From Curvularia sp. ZM96 (lineage: Eukaryota; Ascomycota; Dothideomycetes; Pleosporales; Pleosporaceae): a DNA stretch of 64,000 bases. The translations under genes were made by a program, and so were the position numbers. Every line of letters starts with the position of its first letter. Position 1 is the first letter of the stretch. Positions 31,758 through 42,800 of the stretch are shown in pieces. Where the stretch lies: assembly GCA_022457065.1 (NCBI GenBank), contig JAJGBQ010000001.1:992001-1056000 (forward strand), given 5' to 3'. The notes beneath the pieces are model-generated. The model did not search any database and was not told the DNA's origin. It saw only the letters and a program-made list of their open reading frames with translations.

Positions 31758-32506
31758 GTATGTTCTTACAAAGTGCGAATGTGGAATTAGCGCACAGGTC
31801 TCCTCTCACTCGGTGAAGGAGACTTGCAAACGACAGAACTCTCACCATAGCTCGTCAAAGCGCCTACAGCGTTTGATCGATGATGAACAGAGCCGATGAC
31901 AGAATGAGAGTCAAGGTGGACAGTTTGATAGCAAAGACGATGGGATACATCTTTCGTCGGCCATAGAAAGACTATAGTCGAGAAACGAATGAAAGATGTG
32001 CTGGAGGAAAAACTACATCTCTTCGACGCCTCACATGCTAACGATTTTGTTGGATGTAGTAACCAAGCTTTAGCTATGAGCTTGGCAGCGTCACGGCCGT
32101 TGAAGATAGTGCTCTGTGACCGTTGTGGAGTCGCTAAACATCGGAAACATGCAGGCTGACCCCCCCGGCGCAGCACACGTAGGTACGCGAAATCGCAGAC
32201 GAGTCCCGGCCGTCATCATCGAAGGGTTGCCACAAAAGGCATCATGACTATGCCGTTGTTGTATTTGCGACGCGTGTCCTTTACCAATGCGAAGCGCCCC
32301 GCGTCAGCCAGGGGAAGTTCCGGGCGGGGCTAGGCTCGGCGCATCCCTGACTATGACCACTTGCGACAACGCGCCTTTTCCACTGTCAAAGACGGCCGCG
32401 GCCATGGCCTGAAACAGCCTCTGGGGTCACCTTTTGGATTGCTGACCTGTGCATATACCATCGCCTACTCATATACGCAGATGCCCTGGAACAATTCCTA
32501 GCGACC
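31758..32506. other. Divergent intergenic region
   Basis: About 750 bp separate a minus-strand gene from the plus-strand glycosyltransferase, so both promoters lie here. A minus-strand frame at 31787-32176 has no family motif. From about 32250 the sequence is GC-rich. Confidence 0.45.
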
Positions 32507-33925
32507 ATGTCGGCCTTCCGGAAACACATGCCGCGTACCACACGCCTGCTCGTCAGCCTACTCTTCCTCTACGTCTTCTTCTGGGTCAAGGGATGGCCAC
32601 GCATCTACGACGACGAAGAACTTCCTGCCCTCAAGCGCCCACAGCAGCAGGGTGCCCCAGTCGGCCCTCATCCGGTTGAGCGCGACCAGCTCGTTGTCTC
32701 CGTCACCACCACCGCCACCAACGTCCACTCCAAAGTCGCGCCGCTTATCCTTAACACTGCCGATGAAGACCATGGCATGCTGCTTCTCTTCTCAGACTTG
32801 CAGGCTGAGATTGGCAAGTGGCCTGTCTTCGATGTCGTTTGGCGGCTGGGCACCGAGGTCGTCATGCATAACGACGAGCTGAACAGATACCGGATGCAGC
32901 TGGACTTTGCGCGGAGGAGCATACCCTTGGAGGGTTTGAAGAAGAAGGATCCAGAGGCAGAGAGGAAGGACATGATGGTATTGGACAAATACAAGATCTT
33001 GCAGACAATGTCAGCTGCATGGGACTACAGGCCTGACCGCAGCTGGTACATTTTCGTCGACGACGAGACCTACGTCAATAGACCCAACTTGCTCGAATGG
33101 CTCAGTGAGCATGACCCAGACGCGAGTCATTACTTTGCGAACCCACCCATCGCCGAAACTAGCCTTGTTCCCGACCCATTCGCTCCGTCAGGCACAGCCT
33201 TCATTTTGTCACGCAAAGTCATGAAGGACTTGCTTGTAGTGCGCAAAGACGCATTGAAAAAGTGGGGGAAGCGGATTCGAGACCATACATCTGCATTCGA
33301 TTTGGTCTCAAGCGTGCTACAGGAGCAGCTCAATGTCAATTTCACACCCGTCTGGCCCGCTATTTCCGGCTACGATCCCAGCACCATACCGTTCCATCCT
33401 ACCTTGTGGTGCGACCAAGTCTTGATTATGCAGCATGTATCGCCACGCATGGGCAGCGATTTGTACAAAATGGAGAGAGACCAGGGTCATCACCAACCAA
33501 TGCGTTTCGCGGATCTATGGGACCGCTTCTTTACCCCGGAAAACTTGAATTACACACGAAACGACTGGGACAATCTGTCATCCGAATCGTCAAATGGACG
33601 CTGGAACGTCTTGTTCGAAAACAGCGAAACCAAAGAGGACCGTGCACCATCAGGAGAAGAATCGCCAGAAGCATGTGAGAAATCATGCGAAGCGAGCAAA
33701 TACTGCGTTCAGTGGTCATACTCGTCCATTCCACAGACCAATTGGAATGACAATCCCGATACAAAATGCCATCTGAGCAGCAGCATACGCTTTGGTGCGC
33801 ACGTAAAGCCCAAGCAGGTGGCAGGAACTGGGGAGAAACAAACATTAAGTTGGAAGAGTGGATGGAAGAAAGCAAGGTTCCATAGCTGGGCAAGGCGACA
33901 GCGATGCAATCAGCACCTTCGGTAG
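32507..33925 (+). CDS. GT31-like glycosyltransferase with C-terminal PAN/apple-like segment
   Basis: A single-exon gene of 472 aa. It is a type II membrane protein: basic start, one anchor (residues 13-28, RLLVSLLFLYVFFWVK), then a lumenal stem. The catalytic core resembles fringe/core-1 beta-1,3-galactosyltransferases (GT31): 'LQTMSAAWDYRPDRSWYIFV' with the metal-binding DDE at 185-187, 'ASHYFANPPI', 'SGTAFILSRKVMKDLL', and a late acidic/His region. Residues about 384-430 contain a Cys pattern 'EACEKSCEASKYCVQWSY' with a later KCH, which fits a PAN/apple module. It probably acts in the Golgi; donor and acceptor sugars are unknown. Confidence 0.8.
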   Translation: MSAFRKHMPRTTRLLVSLLFLYVFFWVKGWPRIYDDEELPALKRPQQQGAPVGPHPVERDQLVVSVTTTATNVHSKVAPLILNTADEDHGMLLLFSDLQAEIGKWPVFDVVWRLGTEVVMHNDELNRYRMQLDFARRSIPLEGLKKKDPEAERKDMMVLDKYKILQTMSAAWDYRPDRSWYIFVDDETYVNRPNLLEWLSEHDPDASHYFANPPIAETSLVPDPFAPSGTAFILSRKVMKDLLVVRKDALKKWGKRIRDHTSAFDLVSSVLQEQLNVNFTPVWPAISGYDPSTIPFHPTLWCDQVLIMQHVSPRMGSDLYKMERDQGHHQPMRFADLWDRFFTPENLNYTRNDWDNLSSESSNGRWNVLFENSETKEDRAPSGEESPEACEKSCEASKYCVQWSYSSIPQTNWNDNPDTKCHLSSSIRFGAHVKPKQVAGTGEKQTLSWKSGWKKARFHSWARRQRCNQHLR

Positions 33926-34555
33926 GCGTTTTGCAGTACTCCTTTGCAGCATTTTAGCGTTTTGTACTCTTTTGTAATTTCTGGTTTCTCTTCCTGGTTG
34001 TTTTACTACGCCGATGCCCCTGCTGTTGGATGGTCAGGGAGGTTGTATAGAGAGCAGGGCCTTGGGTAGACTTCTATCGTATAGACGAGATCTTGAAATT
34101 CGACTTGAAGCTTGTAGCGGCTGTTTCAATGATCTACCAAAATGTATATTACAAACCAAATATAGATTAGACACTGTTGCGCTCCTTCAGATGCTTAGTA
34201 CAACACGTGAGCACGTGTTTTTTCGCTTAGACCCAGCCATCCTTCCAGCACGTACCTGAGTCCTGCAACCTGTCCTTCGCCTGTGCCATTACTCATAAAG
34301 TTTATTGCTTGCGGGCATCGATCCGCTGCAACTATTGCAAGTCTCCAAACTCCATGCATCACATCTGGGGCTAGGGCGCATCCGTGGCTCAGGCCAGACG
34401 CGCTGACCCGCTACGCCGATTGTCAACAACGCCAGCCTTGCGCTCATTGTTGCGCCATCGTTGCGCTGCTGTCAATACCACCACAATCATTATAAGGCAT
34501 AACAGCTTCTGATGCCCACTTGGCACGGCTAATCCATCCTCTCGAGACTGCCACA
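33926..34555. other. Intergenic region
   Basis: These 630 bp lie between two plus-strand genes. A C/A-rich stretch and ATTATAAGG near 34489 could be the promoter of the next gene. Nothing else was seen. Confidence 0.4.
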
Positions 34556-36262
34556 ATGTCTATCGACGACCTTCGAAAGGTCATAGCATCCTATGGCGCT
34601 GGGCCACAGTTGGATGCCCTGCCGTCAGCAGAGTCCATGACCTGGATCCCACACTCGGCAGGAAATCCTCCACATGCTCTTCTAATTGGCAACCATCACG
34701 GGCGTCATGTTTATGCCTACTTGGCTCGATATGGCGAAAAGCCGCGGGAAGTACGGTACTGCACAAAAGACCCTGAGAAGCCTGGCGCCAAATCTTCCTC
34801 ACCATCGGCAATTGTTACAGTAACTCAAGACGACGTAATGAAGGTGCCTCTTGACGCACCTTTCAGGTATCTTGCAGAGAACTCGAAGCCTATGAAGCGG
34901 AAGTTCAGCATGCTTATCAGGTGGTATTTCTTAACCAAAGGGCTCATTGATGGCCTTGAATGCGAAAGAGAAGACTTTTGTAAACGATTCGGGGCTGCCG
35001 TCAAGAGAATTGAGGAGGAAAAGCATTACGAGCAAGACGGTACCCAAAGTCGCACCAGACGAAACCGCGACATTGTGGAAGAGAGCTCGGAGGCTGGGGA
35101 TGCTGATAGTGTGTATGGCTTGCGCTCCGGCAGTCGCAACGGTAAGGCAGAGGTGTCGACGAATGGTAAAGGTGAGTTGCATAGCCCTTCAGTCAGGTCG
35201 TCACGAGAGCCAAGAAACAGCAAGACGAAGAATGACTTTGATCGTCTATTGGAGTACTTGAGAGAATACGAGGCTTTGTACCTTCTGGAAAATCTGCCAG
35301 AAGCAGACGAGATGCAATTCGTGGACCAGACATCTATACCCGAAGCCCAGCCCAAGAAATTGTTCGTTGGACGGGACGCCAAATCAGGAGACGACATTTA
35401 CGCGTACATGGTAGCACTACCCCGTGGATTTCACGAGGTCCGATTCTACGTACAGAGCGCACACAACGAGGAACCGATGAAAACTGAGACAGTTGCCAAA
35501 CAGCGCGTACTGCACCCTTTCAGCAAGTGCTACCCAAAGCAGCCTAGTACACTAGAGCAATCTGATAGAGCCAGAGTGACTCTAATGGTCAAGTTCTATT
35601 TCATCGCCGCTGGCATCGCAACCGATTGCGTCCTCAAAGAAACAAAGAAATATCCTGAACGACTTCGAGTCGCACTCGAGTATATAGCCGATCGCATGGG
35701 TCCTGCCGCTGCTAAGCCTCCTTCACACAAGAACAACGATGACACTGCTCGAAGCGAAGCGATAGCAAAGCGAGTCATGTCCAGCGAGAGCTCCTACATC
35801 GACGAGAGTGACATCCAATCCACACTAGCTGCCGAGCCCCCGCGTGCATCACCATGGCCGCGAGGCTTTGCCCGCAAATCCGCGCCTTCCCTCGCGCAAA
35901 ACAACCAACAACTAATCGCCACTTCCTCACCCCAACCCAACCCCACGAAAGTCACTATTGCCGACCCCACAACACACGACGACACACCCTCAGTCCCACC
36001 GCGCGGTGTGAAGCGCTCTGCCGAAGACGTCGAATTCGAAGATCTCGCCCGCATCATCATGAAAGAACAAACACTCACCAAGGAAATCAACGCTCTCCAG
36101 CACGACATGGATGTCCTCGAGGAACGGAAACGCATCTGGCTCGAGAAGTGGCAGAAAGAATTCGACGAGTTGCAGGGACGCATGGACCGCACTACTGAAG
36201 AGCGGACGCATGTGAGAAAGCAATTTAAGAAGCAGAGGTTGAGCTCGGGAGGAGAAGAGTAG
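34556..36262 (+). CDS. Hypothetical protein with an internal duplication and C-terminal coiled coil
   Basis: A single-exon gene of 568 aa from the ATG at 34556 (MSIDDLRKVIASYG); an in-frame ATG at 34520 would add 12 residues. Two diverged copies of one module are visible. Copy A (about 34670-35025) has 'GRHVYAYLARYGEKPREVRY' and 'RWYFLTKGLIDGL'. Copy B (about 35350-35700) has 'DDIYAYMVALPRGFHEVRFY' and 'KFYFIAAGIATDC'. Each ends in a charged helix. Between them is a charged linker with 'RSSREPRNSKTKND'. A disordered Pro/Ser region follows, then a coiled coil 'DLARIIMKEQTLTKEINALQ' (about 36040-36240). The C-terminus is basic. The pattern suggests a nuclear or scaffold protein, but no family is recognised. 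Confidence 0.75.
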   Translation: MSIDDLRKVIASYGAGPQLDALPSAESMTWIPHSAGNPPHALLIGNHHGRHVYAYLARYGEKPREVRYCTKDPEKPGAKSSSPSAIVTVTQDDVMKVPLDAPFRYLAENSKPMKRKFSMLIRWYFLTKGLIDGLECEREDFCKRFGAAVKRIEEEKHYEQDGTQSRTRRNRDIVEESSEAGDADSVYGLRSGSRNGKAEVSTNGKGELHSPSVRSSREPRNSKTKNDFDRLLEYLREYEALYLLENLPEADEMQFVDQTSIPEAQPKKLFVGRDAKSGDDIYAYMVALPRGFHEVRFYVQSAHNEEPMKTETVAKQRVLHPFSKCYPKQPSTLEQSDRARVTLMVKFYFIAAGIATDCVLKETKKYPERLRVALEYIADRMGPAAAKPPSHKNNDDTARSEAIAKRVMSSESSYIDESDIQSTLAAEPPRASPWPRGFARKSAPSLAQNNQQLIATSSPQPNPTKVTIADPTTHDDTPSVPPRGVKRSAEDVEFEDLARIIMKEQTLTKEINALQHDMDVLEERKRIWLEKWQKEFDELQGRMDRTTEERTHVRKQFKKQRLSSGGEE

Positions 36263-36829
36263 GATTTCTTTTTCTTTTTTTCTTTCCTTTTTTGTCATCG
36301 CTGAAGTGTGGCGTATAGTTATGCGTCGAGGTTTTCTCTAGTTTGGGAAATGTGTATGTATATGGTGATGCGTTCTAGTGAAGCGTAAGGTTTTTCTTCA
36401 TTTCTTTGACTGAGGTTCTTGATGTCATTTATATCCCGATGGCTAGTTGCACTCGATTGTTTCTGGATCTGGTAGGTCGGAACGACGAAATTTGAGTTGA
36501 CGTTTTTATACGTCGAAATACTGCAGTAGGTTTTATGCTATGTTTCTAAGCATGTTCTTGCGTCTTGTATGTGTGATTCAAAAAAAATCGACATGACATA
36601 AACGCCGCGTTGTTTCCCGTCTGAACCCCATTTGGATGAGAACTTACATCCTCGCGTCACTCGACATCACACCAACAGAAGAGATATGCAAATAGATGTA
36701 GATTTAAGAAAGGGTATATGAAAGTCATCTATAAAGACCATCCCTCATGCCCCGCCAAAACGCCTAATTCGCCCCGATCCATGATATAAAAAATAGTTAC
36801 TCTCATAAAGAAGAAAAGCGGAAATCCAT
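36263..36829. other. Convergent intergenic region upstream of the dynein 3' end
   Basis: These 567 bp separate the tail-to-tail hypothetical gene and the dynein gene. T-rich runs just after 36263 fit a 3' UTR. No gene was seen. Confidence 0.5.
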
Positions 36830-39800
36830 CTACGACTCCGCCTCAGCCATGATCTGCTCTCCCTCGTCCAACATCTCCACCACTCTCTTCAATCCACCAA
36901 CCATGTCATTCGCCTGGCCCACGAGCAGCAACTTCTCAGCATTGGCCGGCAGACCCAAGTACGTCGGAGGCTCGCGCTCAGGCAGATCGTTGACCCAGCC
37001 CATGAAGTCCTTCCAGCTAGTAGAGGTCGGTAGCTCAAGTCCTTCACTGTGCTCCGTCTTCTTGACAATCTCGAAGTTGTCTTCGAACGCCGCAGGAGTC
37101 ATGCATGCGTCGACGAGAGAAGAAAGAATCTGCCAGTCTTCGCTGTTGTCGATCTTGCCGCCGTACATTTCCGTGATGAGAGTGCGCAGCATCTCCCAAG
37201 GGATCTTGGTGGGCGCGATGTTGGAGCGGCCTTGGGCGACGGTGTCGATCCATGTGTCAATGATGAAGCTGCAGCATTCATACTAGAGTATAGTTAGCAC
37301 GTGTATATTGGAGGAGAAACATGTGAAGAACTTACATCGCTGTCGTTAAACTCCCAGAAGCCCTTCCATCCAAGCGTGGGTGCGTATCGTAGACGTTCTT
37401 GAATGACCGCATGCAGGAAGGACAGGAGAAGGTACACACGAGCCTTCTCAACAGGCGGCTTGGTTGCCTTCTCAGCCAAAGATGACAACGAGTCTTTCAT
37501 GTTGGCGCGTACTCCAGCAGGTTGTTCATAGGATAGAACACGCGAAGCACGGAGTAGGTTGACAGGAATCTTCGGACTAGACTCCATGGAAAGGAACAGG
37601 CGGAAGTCAGGGTTGGGCTTGAGCGCTTCAAGACGCTTCTCGAGTGACTGTAGCCACTGAGGAGTAAGATGGACGTTCTTGACAAGTACCCAGTTGCCAG
37701 TGGTAGCCGCGTTGGCGATAGCCTTGTCTGCTTGCGCGGCACCTTCGTTGGAACCCATGGCAATATTAGAACAGACGACTTGCTCCCTCTCGACAAGGTT
37801 GTCGACCTTGTAACTGGCGTCGAAGCCGGGGCTGGAGCTGAGAGCAACTGGGGTGACGGCGTTCACTTGCTTGACAATGTCACCCAGATCACCACTGGCA
37901 TCCAGAATACCCTTTCCAAAGACCTCAGTAACAAACCGTTCCACAGCTGGCACAAAGCGGTCGACGCGGAACAGCTTGACGAGGATGAGAGCTCGCAAAA
38001 GCTGGTCGAACTTGGTGAGGTTGTCTGGCCAAGCCTGCGGCACGTGTCGCTCTCCCATCTCTTCGTTAAGGAATGCGTCCCAGGCACTCTCATCAATCTT
38101 GTCGAGCACGTCTTTGAAGATGGGAAGCTTGCGCGCACGCTCCATAGCCTCTTCCTTGCGATCCATCTCAGTCGACACATCAACGCCCTTAAGATCAGGG
38201 TCAAGAATCTGGTCAATGTGTGACTTGTCCATCTTGTAGGGCGCGGCTTGCACAAGAAGCATGGCGAAGGTAACGCGGTCCTTCTGGAGCAACGACAGCG
38301 AGGTGCGGCGGTAGGCATCGACAAAGAGTTCAGTAATAATCTGCTCGATGCGGGCGGCATGTCCGGTAATTGACGAGTTGCGGATCTTGCGTAGTACCGC
38401 CTCGAAGATCTGCGTAAAGTACTGCAGTGAGAACTGGTAGAAGTGGTTGAGGTGGTGAAGCTGCTCCAACACGGCAAAGATTGCCGAGCATGAACGGGCG
38501 ACGACAGTGTACTCCTTGGTAATGTTCTCGACCTCTGTCATAACACCAGCTGTCTCAGAAACCTTCTCAGAAATCTCCTTGGCTTCCTTCTTGAGCGTCT
38601 CGAGCGTTTCGATAACGCGGTCATCGTCGAGAATGTTACCTCGCGACTCATTGAGAGCCTGTAGCAATCGCTTCTCGAGCTGGCGAAGGTGGACTGCAAA
38701 CTCTCCTTGCATCTTGATGAGATTAGAGCGTCGCTCGTCGACATCAGGTCTTTCAGACTTGAGGACCTCGTTGAGTGTCTGAGTCTGCAAGCTGCTCTGC
38801 GTAACCGTAAAGTTGACGAAAGTGGTACGACTGCAAATATCAGGAGCGAAGTTGGCGGAAGGATCGCGAGTAGACAGATACAAGCGGAAGGACGGCGAGA
38901 AATCAATCTCTTGCTTGCCGAGTTGGATGAGGACACGACCTCCAGTCTTCTGGTACTCCTTGTTGAGAACGTGATTAAGAATAGGGTCCAGATGTTCAGC
39001 ATCTTGAATCAAGATTGGGTTACCGAATCGCAGAGAACTTTCAAGCTGCTTGGTGAACGAGTCGTCCAAGAAACTGGTAATTGTGAGGCGGCGCTCCTTG
39101 CACTCGTTCTGTAAGAATTCGGTAGTTCTGCCAGATGGGTCGATGATAAGTGGGTAACGGTTGAACCGCTGGAGGACAATAGCATTCTCCGTGCAAAGGT
39201 CGTCAACAGGTAGACCGTTGTGTTGCCAGTTCAAACGATCATCGGCGGTAGAAAGGTATTCCGTAAATGGATTCGTTGGCTTGAAGCTGATGCCAGACTG
39301 CTTGAGATGGTCGTACCAGTCCTCGGTGAGAGCCTTCCGGTATTGCTGATCGTAGTAACCAGCATAGGCAATGAACGCTGCAGCGACCAAAACATCGCCG
39401 ACAATCGTGTCAATCTGGGAATCGAATGACTTGCTGCTCTCCTCCCATCGCGTACGTTCGGATGACAAACTGTCGAGAAGTCGGACACTGCGGTCAACCT
39501 TGAACTGGACCGTTGACATTTCCGCCTTGATGGCTTGAGTCTCACTGATCAAGGCTGCGTATTCAGTCTTGTAACGCCCGATACTCTCCTCAAGGTTCTG
39601 GATAAGGATCTGTGTCTCCTTCGCACCCTCTTCCGTCTTTTGCAGCTCAACTTGCAGATTTTCGACCTCAGCACGGAGGGGTCCAACTCGGTCAAGAATG
39701 TCAGAGTAAGTGACTTGCGCAGATACCCACTGGACGAGGGGACCGCAAGCCTTGGAAGCGCGGTTGACCTTCTCAAACGTGAAATCCTCCTTGGACAAGT

Positions 39801-42800
39801 ACTCGTTCTGCATCTTCCTGCGGTGTGCAGCCGTCATCTGCCTCTCGTTATCGAACTGCACGATACTTGCGATAAAGTCATCACGCCTGACAATGGAAAC
39901 AATGGTCTTCCAGCTGTCGGGCTTGTGGCCAAGGATGGTGCAGACAGCCTCAAGTGCAAGCTTGACACCAGCAGGAGGGTTCTGCATGGATCGGACTTCA
40001 GTGAGATGCTGGCGCTTGATGTTCTGCACACTCTTTTGTGCCTCGATGACAGCGGGCTCGGCTGCCGCCAAATCCGTGTTGACCACTTCCTGTCGCTTCT
40101 GGATCTCCTCCTTATCCTTTGCAAGTTGTGCCTGCATCTTGATGGATCCTGCCTTCTTCTGCTCAGCTTCATTTTGGTCCGCAATCATACGCTGCAGCTT
40201 CTCGTTTGCTTCAGCATCCTTCTTTGTCAATTGCGTCTGTTTCTCTGCAAGGCTTGCTCGAAGTTCTTTGACCTTGTCGAATGTCTCGCGAAGTTTCTCT
40301 AGACCGACGTTGAGATGGCGTTGCTGTTCTTCCAGGTCTTCGCGCTTCTCATTGTACAGCTTGACGTATTGCGCAACAAAGTCCAAGAAGTGTCGTGGTG
40401 TGAGATACATCTTGCGATTCTGCGTCTTTGCCAACTTCGCGTTCTTGCTCCGGAGCGAATGGTGTACTGCGACCATGGCATTGACAACGCTTTCACGGTG
40501 AGATGGTGGCAGAGTAAGTCCACGGTAGGCGACTGGAATACTATCGGGTGCGATGTAGTTTGTACGGTCCAAGTCGACAGATTGCGTGAGTTCGGAGCCG
40601 ACTTGGTAGAGTGCTTGATCGGACCAGTCTCCGAACCAGTTGAGCACGCAACGATTGAAAAGCGCCGGACTGGTTGCAGCCTTTGACGACAGACTTCCTT
40701 CTGGCGGATTCATCGTGAAGACGACGTGAAGGTTCTTGACAATCTGCTCCGTGAACCACTTGTACAGTTCGTCCTGGGAATCGAGAATGATACCCTGGCG
40801 CTGAGCGCCCTCCTTAATGGCAGTAAGCAAAGAAGCGTACTCATCGCCCTCGAACAAACCAGGAACCTCAGCGTTAGCAAGCAGTGTGTTCATGCGCTCA
40901 AGGAAACCAGAGTCCAGGACGTTGGCTTCGTCCATGATGAAGCAAATCTTCTCGCCCTTGCAACCGCATCGTCGAAGCACAGTGCGCAAGTCCTCGTCGA
41001 AATCGTCACCCGAGTATTTGCCGTGAACCTTGATCTGGTAGACGCTCAGACCATTCATCCAGGCAACGAAACGCGACAGAGTAGTCTTTCCAGATCCACT
41101 GACACCGATGAGAATAAGATGACCTTGTGGCTGGCGGAAGACACGATCGATGCGAAGTACGTGCTCAAGCACATCGTTGAAGAGAATAAGTGGAACATCG
41201 ACCTCCTCCTCACAGAAGGTACGAAGTCGAGCCTTGACAAACTCTCGGAGCTGCTCACGCTCAACTGGCACGTAGTTCTTCGAGAGCCAGTTGGAGAATA
41301 GGATAGGGCCACCGAGAGCCTTCTCCTCGTCAACAGTAGGGAAATGCTCAAGAGCAATCCGGTGGACGCACTCCTCAGTCCACTTCCTCTCCTCTTCAGC
41401 GATAAGACGATCCTGGAACAAGCGCAAGGCTTCGTGCGCCCAAATCCTAACAAGCCCCTCAACAGGCAGAGTTTCCAGTGGTCGAAGTGCCTCATAGATA
41501 CCACGAATCCATCGAGTAAGCTCACGAGGTGAGTAGACGTAATGGGGTTGAATATCAGGCGTGAAACGCTTCTGGGACTCGCTGTAGAGCTGAACCATTG
41601 CCTTGGTGAGAGCGTCGGCATAACCTCGTAGAGTCGGAATGATCTTGAGGACTGCAGCATTGAAGGTGCCGTAAATCTGGATAAGTGACTGCTCTCCAGG
41701 GTAATCGACCATGATGAGTGGAGCGTGACGCAGGAATCGGAGGCCCATGGGTGTACGGCCAGCATCGGTTGGAGGGTTACAAGCACCAACGAATTGAATA
41801 CGGTCAAGCGTAACCCAGGTCTTATCGGATGTCCTCCAGAAACCATTATGCTCGACAAGCTGTCTCAGGAAGGAGATGGCGCGCTGAGTACCATACTTAT
41901 CTGGTGCAGGCAAGTTGATCTCGTCACAGAAAATGACTAGCCAACGACCAACCTGTGTGGGAGTAAGCTGCACACCATTGAGAGTCTTCTTGTATTCGCA
42001 GTACTGCTCGAATGTCTTGATGAGGAGATCCGGCGTGGTGGCGCTGGAAAAGTTGAGACCCACAACCTGCATGTTTGGAAGCTTTCGGAGTGCGCTGAAC
42101 AACGTCATGGTCTTTCCGGAACCTGGAGGACCACAGAGCAGCAGTGGCTTATGCTCTGCCAGCCAGGAGTAGAGCACATCCTCGTGACGAACAGTATCGA
42201 GAGTGGGGATAACCACATCCGTCTGAGTAACGGAGTGTGTGTTGACTTCAACGTTGGGTACCTGGCTCTGCCATGTATCCCACTCAGGCCTATCAGGCTT
42301 GACATCATAGTCGATGAGGGACGTAGACTCGTTCAGAGTAGGAAGCTCGACATCGGTAAGACCAGCGATAAGGTCACCGAATTGTTTGCGCTCCGAGAGA
42401 GGACAGTCACCAACCAATGCCCACACGAGAGCAACAAGCAGCTTCTTGGCGAGATACGTCTCCATCTTGTCATCCTCCAGAGCAAAATCTGGGTGCTGCA
42501 CGTTGTACTCCAGCACATTGCGGCATGCCTTATTGAGCAACGAGAACAGTGTGTTGAGCGCACGGATGTCGGTATACTCCATAATGTGCTTGAACTTTCT
42601 CGCCATGCTGAGCGCCTTCTCGATGAAGCGATCCTGAGTGAGCTTGATGTGCAAGAAGTCAGCGACCACCCCTTGAGTTGCAAGAGTCTTCTGAGACATT
42701 TGTCCAGGAGCGACAGAGTCGTCCTCAATGTCCTCAAATGGCACTGTCTTGAGGTGTTCAATGTAGTTCTTGATCATCATGTCGACCTCGACAGTGTCAT

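Noticed and set aside
39535..40501. Several plus-strand frames of 100-320 codons inside 37-50 kb
   Set aside because: They are antisense shadows of the dynein heavy chain; none has a family motif.
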